Assembly (NCBI RefSeq): GCF_008831285.2
Contig: NC_045149.1
Location: 8,518,417 to 8,582,416, forward strand
Reading direction: 5' to 3'
DNA: 64,000 nt
Source of the DNA: Nymphaea colorata
Taxonomy: Eukaryota > Streptophyta > Magnoliopsida > Nymphaeales > Nymphaeaceae
Part shown: positions 1-11,499 of the stretch, one piece after another
Layout of the letters: each line of letters begins with the position of its first letter
How positions within the stretch are numbered: the stretch's first letter is position 1
Notes under the pieces: generated by a model
Told to the model about the DNA's origin: nothing
The model's database searches: none
The model's input: the letters and a program-made list of their open reading frames with translations, nothing else
Made by a program: the position numbers and the translations under genes

Positions 1-57
1 CAATGGACAGGTAATATTTAGCTTCTCTTCAATTGAAGAAAAATGGAGAACACATAC

Positions 58-186
58 CGGGTGAACGTCGTCTGTTGTGCACATGCTAAAACCTTCAAAT
101 CCGAGTGGATTATTCTCGATCTGGAATGGCAGTGAGGAAAAAGAAGCCCTGGACCGATCCTCGAGAGGATCGTCTACCCCGTTTGC
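58..186 (-). CDS. Possible internal exon of an unidentified host gene
   Basis: Read on the minus strand, a pyrimidine-rich stretch ending in TTATGTAG precedes 129 bases that stay open in one frame for exactly 43 codons. A GTATGTG donor-like sequence follows, while the other two frames contain stops. The peptide is mixed in composition, without low complexity (it includes FQIENNPLGFEGF), which favours real coding sequence. I do not recognise the protein family. Flanking exons would lie outside the window to the left and beyond the copia remnant to the right. The call rests only on an open frame with plausible splice sites, so chance is possible. Confidence 0.3.
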
Positions 187-519
187 CTACATAACAGAGA
201 ACAATGAGACACTTTAATCCTGTCTACACAAAAAAAATAAATAAATAAAAATAATGATGGAAGAATGTTCTATAACTAAATACGAATGCTCTTCTAAAAT
301 GAACCAACATAATCATGCTGAAAAACCGGACAAGCTTGCACAGGTGAAAGCCTAGCACCAAAGGTTCATGAAATGTGGCAAAACTGACGTCCCTTCTGTA
401 CGCTGCTCGGTGCATGCAACAAACGTACCCCAAACTCTGAATTCGGTTGAGGCCAAACTAAACTCGAATCCAAACAATATATAGCGCAACGAAAAATTTT
501 CAATTTTTCTGGCCATTCT
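187..519. other. Non-coding stretch, no recognised content
   Basis: AT-rich DNA between the possible exon and the copia C 3' LTR. I see no coding, RNA or repeat signal. If the exon at 58-186 is real, this would be intron. Confidence 0.4.
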
Positions 520-744
520 CACACTGCATTTTCATTATTCACCACTAGTTCATTAGATCATACAAAACTACTTTCTTTAATGACCGACCCACAACCCACA
601 TTCCTTTCCACCGCCTCACAAAGGAAAGAATGACAGAGAAATAAAATTGCTCAACTTCACACGGAGTCACCAAAAACACATACACAAATGAGAAAGGAAA
701 GAGAGAATGGTGATAAGGTAAGAGCTAAAGGGGGAAAGATGACA
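520..744 (-). repeat. Copia C 3' LTR, truncated
   Basis: The minus-strand LTR starts TGTCATCTTT at 744, immediately after a polypurine tract (CTTGAGGGGGAGCA on the minus strand). It matches 8782-8934 and 7230-7323, the two halves of the 5' LTR. Similarity fades near 520, so the distal part is lost. Confidence 0.75.
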
Positions 745-899
745 TGCTCCCCCTCAAGTCGGTGCGCAGATGCTGATCTGCCCCAACTTGTCAACCATCT
801 GTATGTGTTGCTTACGATGAATTCGTACGTGTTGCTTACGATGAAGAGGTTTTGTGAACACATCTGCCAATTGGTCTTGACTACTGACATATTATGTAA

Positions 900-2095
900 C
901 AATTTTTTTTTCTAAAATATTTCACGAACAAAATGACAATCTACGAATATATGTTTGGTCCTCTCATAAAAAATGAGTTGACACTGATGTATATACTGGT
1001 CGTATTGTTACATTTAAGTTCCATAGGTTGGTTTACGACAATACACATATCAATTAAAAGGAACTTAATCCAAATAAACTCACAAGCACATGATGCCATG
1101 GCTCTATGCTCTGACTCTACACTGGATCGAGCAACCACTGATTGTTGTTTACTCCTCCGAGTAATATAAGATTTCTTCCAATGAATGTACAAAAACCTGT
1201 AGTTGACCTTCTAATATTAGGATTGCCGACCAGTCAGCATCAGGGAATTCAATGATGTCAAGTTTGCCATTTCTTTTCATAAGGATACCTTTGCCTGGAT
1301 TACCTTTCAAATATCGTATAATCTTGTAGACTGCTTCCATATGCATTGTTCTAGGCCTATACATGAAGTCAGCGATAACACTGACTGCGTAGGAGATATT
1401 AGGACGAGTGATAGTTAAGCATATAAGCTTTCCTACTAGCATTGAAAGCTGTCAACCTCTTCAACCAACTCTCCATCATCTTATCTTAGTTTACTATTAG
1501 CTTCAAGAGGATTGTCCACACTTTTGGATCCCAACATCCATGTGTCTTTTAAGAGATTCAAAGTATATTTTCTTTGACAAAAAACATACCCTTATATGAG
1601 TGTGCTGCCTCAGTACCCAGAAAATTCCTCAACTTTCTTAGATCCTTGAACCCAAACTTGGCGTGAGACGTATTTTTTTTCCTCTTGAATCAATTATCTG
1701 TCATCTCCTGTCACTATGATATCATCATTGTAGATCAATAATAACACAGTGCCCTCAGTAATACAAGATATGAACAAGGTGTAGTCAGTTGTGCTGCGCT
1801 AAATCCTATTTTACTAAGGATACTACTTAACTTCGAAAATCATGCTCGAAAAGATTGTTTTAAGCTATATATTGATTTTTCAAGGTTGCACACATTTCCA
1901 ATGTCATGAGTGTAACCTGTAGGAAGATTCATGTAAACTTCCTCTTCTAATTCAACACAAAAATCCATATATAACTCATTTTGGCAACTGAAGCAAAGGT
2001 CTCAAAGTTGATTCCTTCTCTCTTTGTAAACCCTTTTGCAATAAGTCTTGCCTTGTACCGTTCGACTAGTGTTAAATTTATTTTGCTCACTGGTG
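900..2095 (-). pseudogene. Copia C reverse transcriptase/RNase H, 3' part
   Basis: Broken minus-strand frames read, in order, the copia RT segment with VERYKARLIAKGF near 2075-2030, the catalytic box as IYNDDIIVTGDD near 1735-1697 (normally YVDD, with both aspartates kept), and a thumb/connection segment with GKLICLTITRPNISYAV and IIRYLKGNPGKGIL (about 1440-1290). The RNase H end follows with KQQSVVARSSVESEHRAMA (about 1150-1090). Several stops and shifts separate these pieces. The frame upstream continues at 6199, beyond the solo LTR that interrupts it. Confidence 0.85.
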
Positions 2096-3829
2096 TGTTC
2101 ACACCCCACCCCTTTCTCAAAGGGGGTCAAAATGCGAATTAGCAAAATTCTTTTAAAATTGAGGTTTTGAGGAAAATTTTTAAGAGAAAGGGGATCCGCC
2201 CGTTGATACAAGGTCCAACCGTTCTTGCCGCCTTTAACAGGGGTAATTAGACCAAGAACTAAAGATCATTTGGATCATGTACGAGTTATTGATGCAAGTC
2301 TTATATGTTTATGCATTGAAGTTTTGGATTCAAAATCCAAAATCATTTGTTGGATTAAAAACCCAAAGTTTAGTAGTGATTTTAACTTGTTTTGAAAATG
2401 GATTTCTTTGATTTGAAGATTGGAGGGTTTTTAAATTATTTAAAAACCTTTCTTTTGGTGTCATTTGAAATCCACAATTCTTAGAAATTTTGAAATTGAG
2501 TTCTTTGTTGTGAACTCAATTTGATTCATGAGTTGAAATGATGATCATCCTATGATCAAAATTGATTTTTGAACTCTTCTTTTGCCCAATCGTGTGATTC
2601 GGTCTAAGATATTTAGAAACTTGTGTAGAGCTCATTCTTTTGATGAGACATAGGCCCAAAATGTTATTTTCTAAACATATTTTGGCCAAGCTTGTGAATG
2701 CATTGTTTATGTTTTCTTTGGAAGTTAAGTGAAGTTTACAAATTGTTGTTGCAATATGACTTGGTCACTTTTTGCAACTCAAAGTTGAATCACTTAACTT
2801 CTTGAGAATATGCATGTGGTGCTATTGATTTTGAGTGAAAGTGAATGCATGAAATTAGAAGGAAAACTATATGAAACATACATTTTCTCTCTCTCATAAT
2901 CTCTCAAGATTTATTCATTGCAATCACACGTCCTACAATCTATGCATGAAGATTGATTTTAATTAAAATATAGTACTTTCTCTAAATGTGCTTATTATAT
3001 TGTTATGCACATGAATTAGAGATATAGTCCATAAGCTTGAGTCATGGACGAGAAACTCAAAACAATTAAGAATTAGGCAAATGAGGATGAAATCAAACTT
3101 CAAAATATAGCAGAAACATGGATATCATCCTTTTTCCTCAAAATTGTCATAAAAATCAGATTTTACTCTGATTTAAATGGATAAAAATTAAAATATCGAT
3201 TTTATGAGTTTTCGATTCTTGGAAAATGATAAAATTCAGTTTTACTCCATACGAACTAAGCATCAAGTTGGCAAAAATCATGTGCAACATGTTCTTGCTC
3301 ATGTGATGGAGTTCTAAGAACCTTTCTTTTTCTCCAAAATAAAACAAAATTTCATACTCTTGTCCTAAAAGATCCATTCATTTCTTGGACTACTAAAACA
3401 CTTTTGATCTTGTTCTTTAAGGGATACAAAGATTAGAATTTTTGAAGCGTTCTTGAGACTCAATTACTCAAATGTAAGTCTGAAAATTGGTGAATGAAAT
3501 TAGAAACTTTTAGAGAGCCGATTAGGTAGGGCTGGAACCTTTTTATTGTTCTTCAAAATATAACCACTTTGTGGCTGAAAATTGGCTTCTCAAATATATA
3601 AAATTTGTCATTCTTAAGCTAATTCCCATAAAGCATGGTCTAATTTCAATAACTTGCATACATTTTATGTATGGATTGTTGAAATTAAGTAAAAATGAAA
3701 AGAACATGATTTCATAGCTCTGCACTATGAAAATCAACAAAATGATCACCCTTCTTATAAACCAGTTTGAAAACGTATTCCAACCTGATTTTAAGAGAAA
3801 AAAATGATTTTTAACAAGAGATTGCACTA

Positions 3830-3832
<3 letters not shown>

Positions 3833-3884
<52 letters not shown>
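3833..3884. repeat. TG/TA dinucleotide microsatellite
   Basis: A short TG run passes into an uninterrupted TA run of about 45 bases inside the solo LTR. In element A's LTRs the same place has only an imperfect TATATG region (about 23640-23680). Confidence 0.9.
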
Positions 3885-3885
<1 letters not shown>

Positions 3886-4849
3886 GTATCTTACTTTTTA
3901 AAATGAAATTTAATCAAGGGACTGCATAACTCATGAATCATGACGATTCGTGGCTGGGTTCTTTTATGTAGGAAGATTGAAAACTTGTCTCTAATCTCCT
4001 CTACCACCTTGGATCAATTAAATTGAATGACAAGAATCCAGATGACTTTAAATGAGAAGGAAAACAAAACAATACTCAAGCTAATTCATCCATAATTTTG
4101 CCATGCAAGGGTGGATTACATTCATAAGAATGTATCTATCCCTAATAGGCATTTTCATCACATATATTGCAGCAAAATTACTCTCTTATCATGAGATTCT
4201 CTCATGGTAAGGAGTTGAAAATGGTTTTAAGCATATTGTTTTGAAAGGGACGTGGCCGTGGGACCCTTTTCAAAACTTGATACATGGTTAGTCTTTTTAG
4301 GAAAGCCGACTCTTGCATGCGTTATGCATTAACATGTACATTCAATCGTAGGTTTCCCCAAACTGGACATCATTCCTAGCTATAAAATAAATGAAAACAA
4401 ACATCTCCAACGAATTGCTGAAATTAAAATGAACCAACAAGAAGCTAAAGTACATGAGAAATGACTTAAAATCATCTACTTTGCGGTCGGTCTTGATGCT
4501 TATCCTTCTTCTTCACTTGTTTTCTAAATCGAGCAATCTTAAGCAAGAATCCAACCTTGGATTCGAGCTTAGTAAAGTTAGAATAAGAATAGCTTACTTG
4601 CTGAAATTTAGAGTGCAAAAGAGAGCTTATCTCCATGAAAATCCTAAGTAAGGGTTCACTTAAGCACCCTAACTTAGCAAAATCAATGGACAGAATAGAG
4701 GAAAATGAAGAAGAAAATGGGAGAAAGGGGAAAGGAGGCTTGGACGAATTCTTCTTCTTTTCCTTCCTTATCTTTTTTGGCTCCTTAGCTGCAGCAACTT
4801 GATACCACTTCAAAATTTTCGTCCTCCTTCTTGGTAGCCAAGGGGAGGT

Positions 4850-4856
4850 TTATATA
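4850..4856 (-). promoter_or_regulatory. TATA box of the solo LTR
   Basis: CTATATAAAC on the minus strand, in the same context (CCTCCTCTATATAAACCTCCCC region) as the TATA boxes of the two LTRs of element A. A start site just downstream is inferred. Confidence 0.55.
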
Positions 4857-6198
4857 GAGGAGGAGGTGAGTTCAACCACCTTATTAACTCACCTTGAAAA
4901 CTTGTTTCAGACCTTGGGGACTTGTAAAATGAGTTAAATAGAATTTAAAGGCTCTAATTGACTATTCTTAGCCCATTTACAAGAGCTAGGTGGGCTGGGC
5001 TTGGTTTGCTCAACATTGGTTCAGACCTAGCTGACCAACTTTGACCAAAATTTTAGACAAAAATGCCCTAGCATAGGGTTGTTCCTCATTTTGTGCTATT
5101 TATTTTTTTCTTTGTTTGAATCAAGCTTGTTAGGTTAAAACCTAGTTACTAAGCTTTAAATGCTATTGAATTATGATAATTAAAATTAAATTTGAATAAA
5201 ATTTGAAAGTTCTATCAAATTTGGTTTGAAAAAGGTATTTTTATTCATAACTTGATTAAAGATAGATTTCAACTGAATCAAACTTTGGTTTGAAATATTG
5301 AATTTTAAATTGGTATTTGATTTATATATTTGACAAATTCAAATGTATATGTGTCTTTCATAAACCAATTTAGGCTCTGTAATCTCAATTTGACCATAGA
5401 AGGGTAAAATGATCCAGATTGGTCAATTTCGACCATTTGACCAAAGTCAAAGCTCATTTTCGAGTAGTTTGACTTTGTTTGAGGTTATTTGATAAATTTG
5501 AAATAAGAAAATTCTTAATTGAGCTAAATTATACTTCGACAGAGTCTAGTCAAAGTGGGTTCGATTCGGTGAAAGTCTATTTTTGTCCATAGATTGGGTC
5601 ACGGGATAGACATATCCTTTTGACTGTGCTGAGCCCAGGTTGACCGAACCTAGCTGAAATTGGCACCATATTTGGGTGCACCCGGGTCAAACCTACTTGG
5701 ATTAAGTAGGTTAGGTGAGTTTGTCCAGCCGAGTTATTGCTTTTTGGAAATTGACTCTTCTTTAAAGACGACCTGGTTAAAGAAAAGAGAGAGACATAAA
5801 TGTCTTTCTTTTCCTTGGTTTCTCATTCATTTCTCTTGAAAATGACTTTTTTTTTCATTTAATTGAGAGAAATATCTTTTTTTTCAATGGGGGGAGTGAC
5901 CCCTGGGGGGCTCTTGACCACACGGGCTTGGTGGGGCCCACATTCTAGACTGAATTAGATCCAATTCTTAGATTTAAGTCAAACTTTGAATTTTGCAATT
6001 GGATTTAGATTTCAAATGACATTTGCAATTAGTTTGGGCTCGTAATCTTGCATTGGGATTTGTGTCATAGGTTAAATTGAATCTAAATTGTTCTTTAGAT
6101 TCAAAATTAGCTTTGAAATTGCAAATTTTCACAATTCTTTTGTAAAATTTTCACATTGCTTCAATTTTGATGTGAAAAAATTTGGGGTGTTAACAGAG

Positions 6199-6420
6199 TG
6201 GCATCCGACAACAGACTTTCCAAGGGGTAGCTGCATCATGGTTTAAGATTTATTTTTCTCTAATGCTTTCAACTCCTCATTCATAGCTGCTTGCCACTTA
6301 AAATCTTTGCATGCTTCCTCACATGATGATGGTTCGCTGTGAGCATATGCACTTGCCATACATGCTCTATAGTTTGGTTTTGTCACAGGATTCGTCACTT
6401 TTCTTTGTGTTTCCTCCCAT
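6199..6420 (-). pseudogene. Copia C pol: linker before reverse transcriptase
   Basis: The minus-strand frame reads through KDFKWQAAMNEELKALEKNK, the conserved start of the copia RT region, and then, after a stop, PLGKSVVGCHSV. This directly precedes the RT segment resumed at 2095. Upstream it runs without a break into gag. Everything between the gag capsid region and this linker (zinc knuckle, protease, integrase) is absent, so an internal deletion fused gag to pol. Confidence 0.75.
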
Positions 6421-7077
6421 TGAATCAAGGAATCAACGGTGTTGAAGGAGGGCAGTGGTCGTGTCATTAAAAGTTGACTCATAAATTGATCATAATCAGG
6501 CCGAAACTAGCAAAAAACTTAAATACTTTATCTTCTTCAAAGCACACTTGGGAGGCATCATTAGTAGGTTGGTCATATTGTTGCAGTTCGTTGAACATCC
6601 CACTCAACATCCCAACATACATGTTGAACGACTTACCTTCATGATCAAAAGTCTGAATTTCTTGTTGTAGTTTATATACTCTAACAAGATTGTATTGACC
6701 TCCATACACTTCCGGCACCGCATCCCAAATTTCTTTTGCGGTGTTCTGATACATCAGACTTTTGGAGATCTTAGGCACCATGAAATTTAACAACCAGCTC
6801 ATAACAATGTCATTTTCTGATTCCCATCTCTCAAACACTGGATCTGATGGGTCGGGCTGTTTGTATTTTCCAGTAATATACCCAATTTTGGCTTCCCACT
6901 TGAAAATAACTTCACAGATTTAGACCAGCTTAGATAATTCGTACATGTAAAAGGGTTGGTAGTGATCTGCCATATGTGATTCTAATCAGAATTGTGATTA
7001 TGATTTGAACCTTTATGCCTTGCTCCATGCATAGGTGCCAATCTCTCTAGCATCACTACATTCTCTGATTCAGCCAT
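6420..7077 (-). pseudogene. Copia C gag (UBN2-type) remnant
   Basis: An ATG at 7077 lies about 40 bases inside the primer binding site. After a frame change the gag reads TNYLSWSKSVKLF and then an open frame with WESENDIVMSWLLNFM, TAKEIWDAVPEVYGG and the later RPDYDQFMSQLLMTRPLPS segment. These are hallmarks of the copia gag polyprotein (UBN2/Retrotran_gag families), which builds the virus-like particle in the cytoplasm. The zinc knuckle that normally follows is deleted. A few indels and stops make it non-functional. Confidence 0.8.
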
Positions 7078-7118
7078 GAGCAAAGAAGAACACAGAACAA
7101 CATTCACCAGAGCTACCT

Positions 7119-7131
7119 TGCTCTGATACCA
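7119..7131 (-). other. Copia C primer binding site
   Basis: The minus strand reads TGGTATCAGAGC directly after the LTR end GGACA. This is the standard complement of the initiator tRNA-Met 3' end used by plant retroelements. Confidence 0.85.
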
Positions 7132-8934
7132 TGTCCTGTATAATAGATGATACACAATAGAAAACACAATGATACTCACTCATGAAATCACAGAAGCAAT
7201 AGAGATTTACGTGGTTTGGTGTTGGAGCCTGCATCCACTGTGAGAAGACCTCACACTACATTTCCAGTATTCACCACTGGTTCATTGAGCCATACAAAAC
7301 TGCTTTTTTAATGACCAACTCTCTGTCACGGGCCGACTTTTTCAAGCCTATTTGGCCCGTGTGGCGCCGAAGGTTTTCCAAGCCTTTGGCCAACCTGACT
7401 CACTCTGAAGCTAACAGAAGCCTTCATCAATCTTCTGGGACCATGGATTAGACGAGGAGCGCTACGCACTCGGCACACCATCACCCAGGTTTATTCCACA
7501 TATAGACCATCGGCAAGCTGTGGCCATGAGGCCCTGTTAGAACATCTTCATTCTTCCAAGCGCCTATCTACATCTATACGGAGGAAGTCCTCAGCCAAAG
7601 CCAGTTGACAACTATATGTCATTAAGCAAGGCGGCCGACCATCGCTCTACTCGATGACAAGCATTCACTTACTCGTCCCTGCATGACCCTATGTGGTTGT
7701 GGACGCACCATATGCGTCCACAGGTGAATTACCCCTAACCCGCACGCACCCCCATGGGCATCCAAATGCTACGCATGGGAAACCCATCTGATTTCCCAAC
7801 GACGGACTTGCACTTCCAAAGGAATTAGTAATGACCATGATGCACTTATACGCTTCGTCGCAGCACCACCGCGCTGCATATCCACGTGCATTGCTTTTTG
7901 CTTGACTTAGCATCTGATTGAATCTCACATGCTTCTCGAGCAATGCCTAAGCTGGCCAAGCCGCATCTCCTTCTATTGGCATGGCCAGACCAGACACAAT
8001 TGGTCCGCAACATTCTCCCACCACCAAATCGTCGCTGTCCTCAGTGACTTTGCCCCGGGCGAGAGAAATTCTATATCCATCCCCTTCATTTCTTTTCAAT
8101 TGAGCCTACATCCATCTGATTGATGCACCTGCCACATCGTGGCTACCTGTCTTATTGGGTGTTCTGCCTCTAGTCTATCCTTAGTTTCTTCCCACTTTTC
8201 TGTCACTGTTTGCACTTTTCCTTCGTAAAGTTTGAAACATATCCTACGACCACTAAGTCTCAAATTTCCAACACGTGTTGCCAACCTGTGCTCTACATGC
8301 TCCTTTCCTCGAGTCATGTCAACACCAAGGGCCCTTACCCTTCCTGGACAATCCTTTTTCACGTCGGGCTTCTCACCCTATCTGCCTCAGCGAGTGGCTC
8401 TCCTGGCCTTCCTGCTCCAGACACCTAGGTTTATCTCACATATAGAACATCGACAAACTATGGCCATGAGCCATGTCAGAACATCGTCATTCCTCTTTAG
8501 CATATATCTTGATATATATTGCTGCAACATTGGTGTTGGAAACTAAATCTTATGCTCACAGGCCTGTGATTTCGATTTTCAGCAGTTTTGTGCATGTCCG
8601 ATTATGAAACTAGTTGCTTTGGGTTGTTTTATTGTTGTTGAAAGCTGCCATTAGCTGCGTAATTATTGGACACATATATTGTTGAAGCTTGGGAGCGTTT
8701 GTGTTAGCTTTAAGAGTTGTTTTTAGCTTGTTATTGTCTTCTTAAACATTCTTTTTGGGGGAAAATATCTATAACGCTCTCAACCCACATTCCTTTCCAT
8801 CGTCTAAAAAGGGAAAGAATGGCAGAGAAATAAAACTGCTCAACTGCATGCAGAGTTACCAAAAACACATGCACAAACGAAAAGAGAAAGAGACAATGGT
8901 GATAAGGTAAGAGCTAAAGGAGGAAAGATGACAA
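7132..8934 (-). repeat. Copia C 5' LTR, split by an insertion
   Basis: The LTR consists of 8934-8782 and 7323-7132 (about 345 bases in total), interrupted by the segment 7324-8776. It ends with a region typical of copia LTRs (CCACGTAAATCTC on the minus strand) just before the primer binding site. Confidence 0.75.
7324..8776 (-). mobile_element. LTR-like insertion (family E) with CTCTC target duplication
   Basis: The insert is flanked by CTCTC at 7319-7323 and 8777-8781, and removing it restores the copia LTR. One end is TGTCACGGGC (CCCGTGACA on the minus strand). The other is CTATAACG, lacking a canonical CA/TG. Most of it matches, in inverted orientation, the segment about 41600-42827 inside element B, where the CCCGTGACA end is directly followed by a TGGTATCAGAGC primer site. 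That makes a solo LTR on the minus strand the best reading. It holds an internal direct repeat (about 7480-7560 and 8425-8500). The open frames in it (7689-7943, 8096-8362) match translated stretches of the B copy but have no known family. Confidence 0.6.
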
Positions 8935-9740
8935 GACCACCCAAGCCATTTTATAAAATGGGATTGACAACATCATTGTCATCAATGCTGGTTTTTCTCA
9001 ATCTCTTGAAGACATTATGTTACTTCGCGGAAAAAAGGAGACAGCCTTGCGTTAGTCTGACACGATAGATCGGTTCATCCATTCATTCGCCATTTTCTTT
9101 TCAGCAACCAGTTGTCTTCTAAAAGGATCAAGATGAAAAGCTATGTTGAGACATAACACACTCTTACTTGGTTGAGAGTTTAATCATTCAAAGATAATAA
9201 TGCGTTGAACTGCAATTCATGCTTTGGGACATGACATAATGCCTACAACGACCGCGCATGACAACTGCTCAAGTTGAAGAACGATGGGCGAACACATACA
9301 ACAACTGATGAAGCATAACTTTTCAGTGCTAAATTTGCCTCCTGCTATCTACGATTCACAAGAAAAGAAAAACAACAGACCAGCTTTCCTCCTTAGTTAT
9401 TCAGCAAATTTTTCACTTTGAATCTAAAGTTTGCAATGATTGAAAGCCACAATAGAGTTCAGAAATAGCACAAAAACAAGTAGATGTTCGTCTATAATTT
9501 GTAACTGACATTCCTATCCAGCTATCAATTATTGACTTGTTGATACAGTCAAAGTGCATAACAGGGCAAATATTTCGAATGAAATCTCAAGTTAGCACTA
9601 TCAACAATTCAACATATATGTATCTTAGATAAGCTCTTATGTACCAATGCCAATGGACCTAAATTTTCATCATCATTATAAAGAATCTGTTCTACTTACT
9701 ATGTTGTAAGTATATAACTACTAAAATGGAAGGTCATCAT
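8935..9740. other. Non-coding stretch, no recognised content
   Basis: AT-rich DNA between copia C and the LTR end of copia D. No open frame, family motif or clear repeat was recognised. Confidence 0.4.
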
Positions 9741-9759
9741 TGTTGGTGGTAACGAGAGG

Positions 9760-10073
9760 AGGAGGCAATCTCAAATACAAAAGAATACTGTTTTTGGAAG
9801 GAAATGAGATAACGACTTGGTGCATTATCTCTCCAACCATAGCGTTCTCTCTCCAACCATATTTTTTGGGATTGGGATCCTAAATCTGTGCTGTTAAGAC
9901 AATTTCTTGAGGATTCATTCTTGTCTTTCCATCTTGATTTTACGCAATTGTATTTATGAAAAATATAAGAAAAATAAAAGGTTCTTCTTCTCTCGTGGAT
10001 GTGGCTGAAACAGCCGAACCACGAAAATCTCTCGCCTTGTGTTTCCTGTTCTTGCAACCCCTGTTTCTTAACA
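9760..10073 (+). repeat. Copia D 5' LTR, 3' portion (start uncertain)
   Basis: The sequence ends CTGTTTCTTAACA directly before a TGGTATCAGAGC primer site. It contains a copia-LTR-like tail with GAACCACGAAAATCTC. No second LTR copy is present to fix the left border, so the start given is approximate. Confidence 0.5.
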
Positions 10074-10086
10074 TGGTATCAGAGCT
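10074..10086 (+). other. Copia D primer binding site
   Basis: TGGTATCAGAGCT immediately follows the LTR end ACA, complementary to the 3' end of plant initiator tRNA-Met. Confidence 0.85.
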
Positions 10087-10179
10087 TGGCAAGTGATTCT
10101 GGATTTCAATTGAGTCTTCATCATTGCTGATACGGTCGGCAACCAATTCAGCAATTGCTCGAGCAACTTAAAGAATGGA

Positions 10180-11275
10180 AGAAATCAAAGCCATGGTAAG
10201 CTAAAGATTAGTTCCACTCCTCTAAATGATATTAACTACTTGAGTTGGGCCAAGGCTGCTCGACTTTCTCTGAGTGGCAATCTAAAGTGGGATACATTAA
10301 GGGAAAAATTATTCCTTCTGCAAAAAATGAACCCCAATATGATGATTGGCAATATGAAAATGATGTGGTGATGTCATGGCTTATAAACTCCATGGAGCGA
10401 TCTATCCCACGGTTGTTTCAATATAAGGAGACAACAAAAGAAATATGAGACATATTGAAAGAGTTGTGTTGTGAGCAAAACAATCTTGAGAGTGTGTATC
10501 AACTACAACTTAAAATTGTTAATCTCAGAAAAGATAGCAAACTGACGACTCTTTATTTGAATCAACTACACAGCTTGCATGACGAGCGGACTCAGTATTG
10601 ACCACCTACTTCAGATGCAGACATGTACAAAAAACTTCTTGAGGATGACAGTTTTTAAAGCCCTTGTAGGACATGGACCTTAATATGAAAGTCTTTGAAG
10701 TCAGATTCTTATGACTACACCAATGCCGAATTTCAATCATGTCTTTCAAGCCATTTCAAGGGATGATACTAGAAAGAAAGCTATGAACCCTGCTACTAAA
10801 GCCGAGTTTGAGACAAAGTCCATGAAAAGATGGCTTCTTTGGCTTACTCTGATCTGAGTAATTTGAGGAATGACTAAAAAAATCAAAACAATACTTCCCA
10901 CCAACATTGCAGCAAGCTCAGGTGTTCGCATTGCAAGAAAATTGGCCATACAAAGAAAAGATGTTGGGAGCTAGTTGGCAAACCCATAAGGGAAAAGGCG
11001 TCATCTTCTCAACCTGATCTTGCCAACTTGGCCACAAAAGACGACTTGGAGAAAATTTTTCAAAAATTCTCCAAGATGAATCTAGTTTCCTCTCACCCGG
11101 TTGGTGAACCTGTTAAAGGTAACAATCTTGCCCTTCTTGCTCACTCTAATAATTTTCTTTGGGTTATTGATACTGGTGCCATTGATCATATGACAAATGA
11201 CTTGTCAACACTAAATGCTATTGATAAAAAAAGAAAAGGTATGTTTTCTCTATCGACAGGTCATGCATTAATGTA
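10180..11275 (+). pseudogene. Copia D gag and protease remnant
   Basis: Frames interrupted by stops read a gag with NYLSWAKAARLSLSGN, WQYENDVVMSWLINSM and VYQLQLKIVNL (UBN2-type). A CCHC zinc knuckle CSHCKKIGHTKKRC follows near 10927-10970 (C-x2-C-x4-H-x4-C), then the aspartic protease start LWVIDTGAIDHMTND near 11159-11203 with the DTGA catalytic triad. Stops occur inside gag (for example after TTKEI at 10446), so no intact polyprotein can be made. Confidence 0.8.
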
Positions 11276-11499
11276 GAAGGGGCTGGAGAGTTTTTTTTTT
11301 TTTTGAAAGAAATCAACCATCTATTGTTCTTTATGTCCCTAAACTATCTACCAACCTGTTATTTGTTAGTAATATAACCAAAGATTATAATTGTGTGTGG
11401 CTTTTTTCTATAAAAAATGCAATTTTTCAAGATCTAGAAACGAAGAGGGAGATTGGTAGAGTTGTGATCATAAGGGATGATATGTGTTGGAACCTCATG

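Larger units (their letters stand above)
2096..6195 (-). mobile_element. Solo LTR of the Tat-type gypsy family of element A
   Basis: The reverse complement begins TGTTAACACCCCAAATTTTT at 6195 and ends GTGTGAACA at 2096, matching the LTR termini of element A at 21295-25109. No internal region is present, so it is a solo LTR left by LTR-LTR recombination. It splits the copia C reverse transcriptase. The flanking 5-mers (TGGTG on the left, GAGTG on the right) agree at only three positions, so the target duplication has decayed, as expected for an older insertion. It retains the TATATAA promoter box (4850-4856 on the reverse strand), W-box cores and an internal TA microsatellite. Confidence 0.88.
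520..8934 (-). mobile_element. Decayed Ty1/copia retrotransposon (copia C)
   Basis: On the minus strand this runs from a 5' LTR (8934 down to 7132), through a primer binding site complementary to initiator tRNA-Met, gag and RT/RNase H remnants, to a polypurine tract and a truncated 3' LTR (744 down to about 520). The order fits Ty1/copia. It is inactive: NC, protease and integrase are deleted, frames are broken, and two other elements are inserted (a gypsy solo LTR at 2096-6195 and an LTR-like insert at 7324-8776). The two LTR ends align well, for example AAAGATGACA at 735-744 and 8925-8934. Confidence 0.8.
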
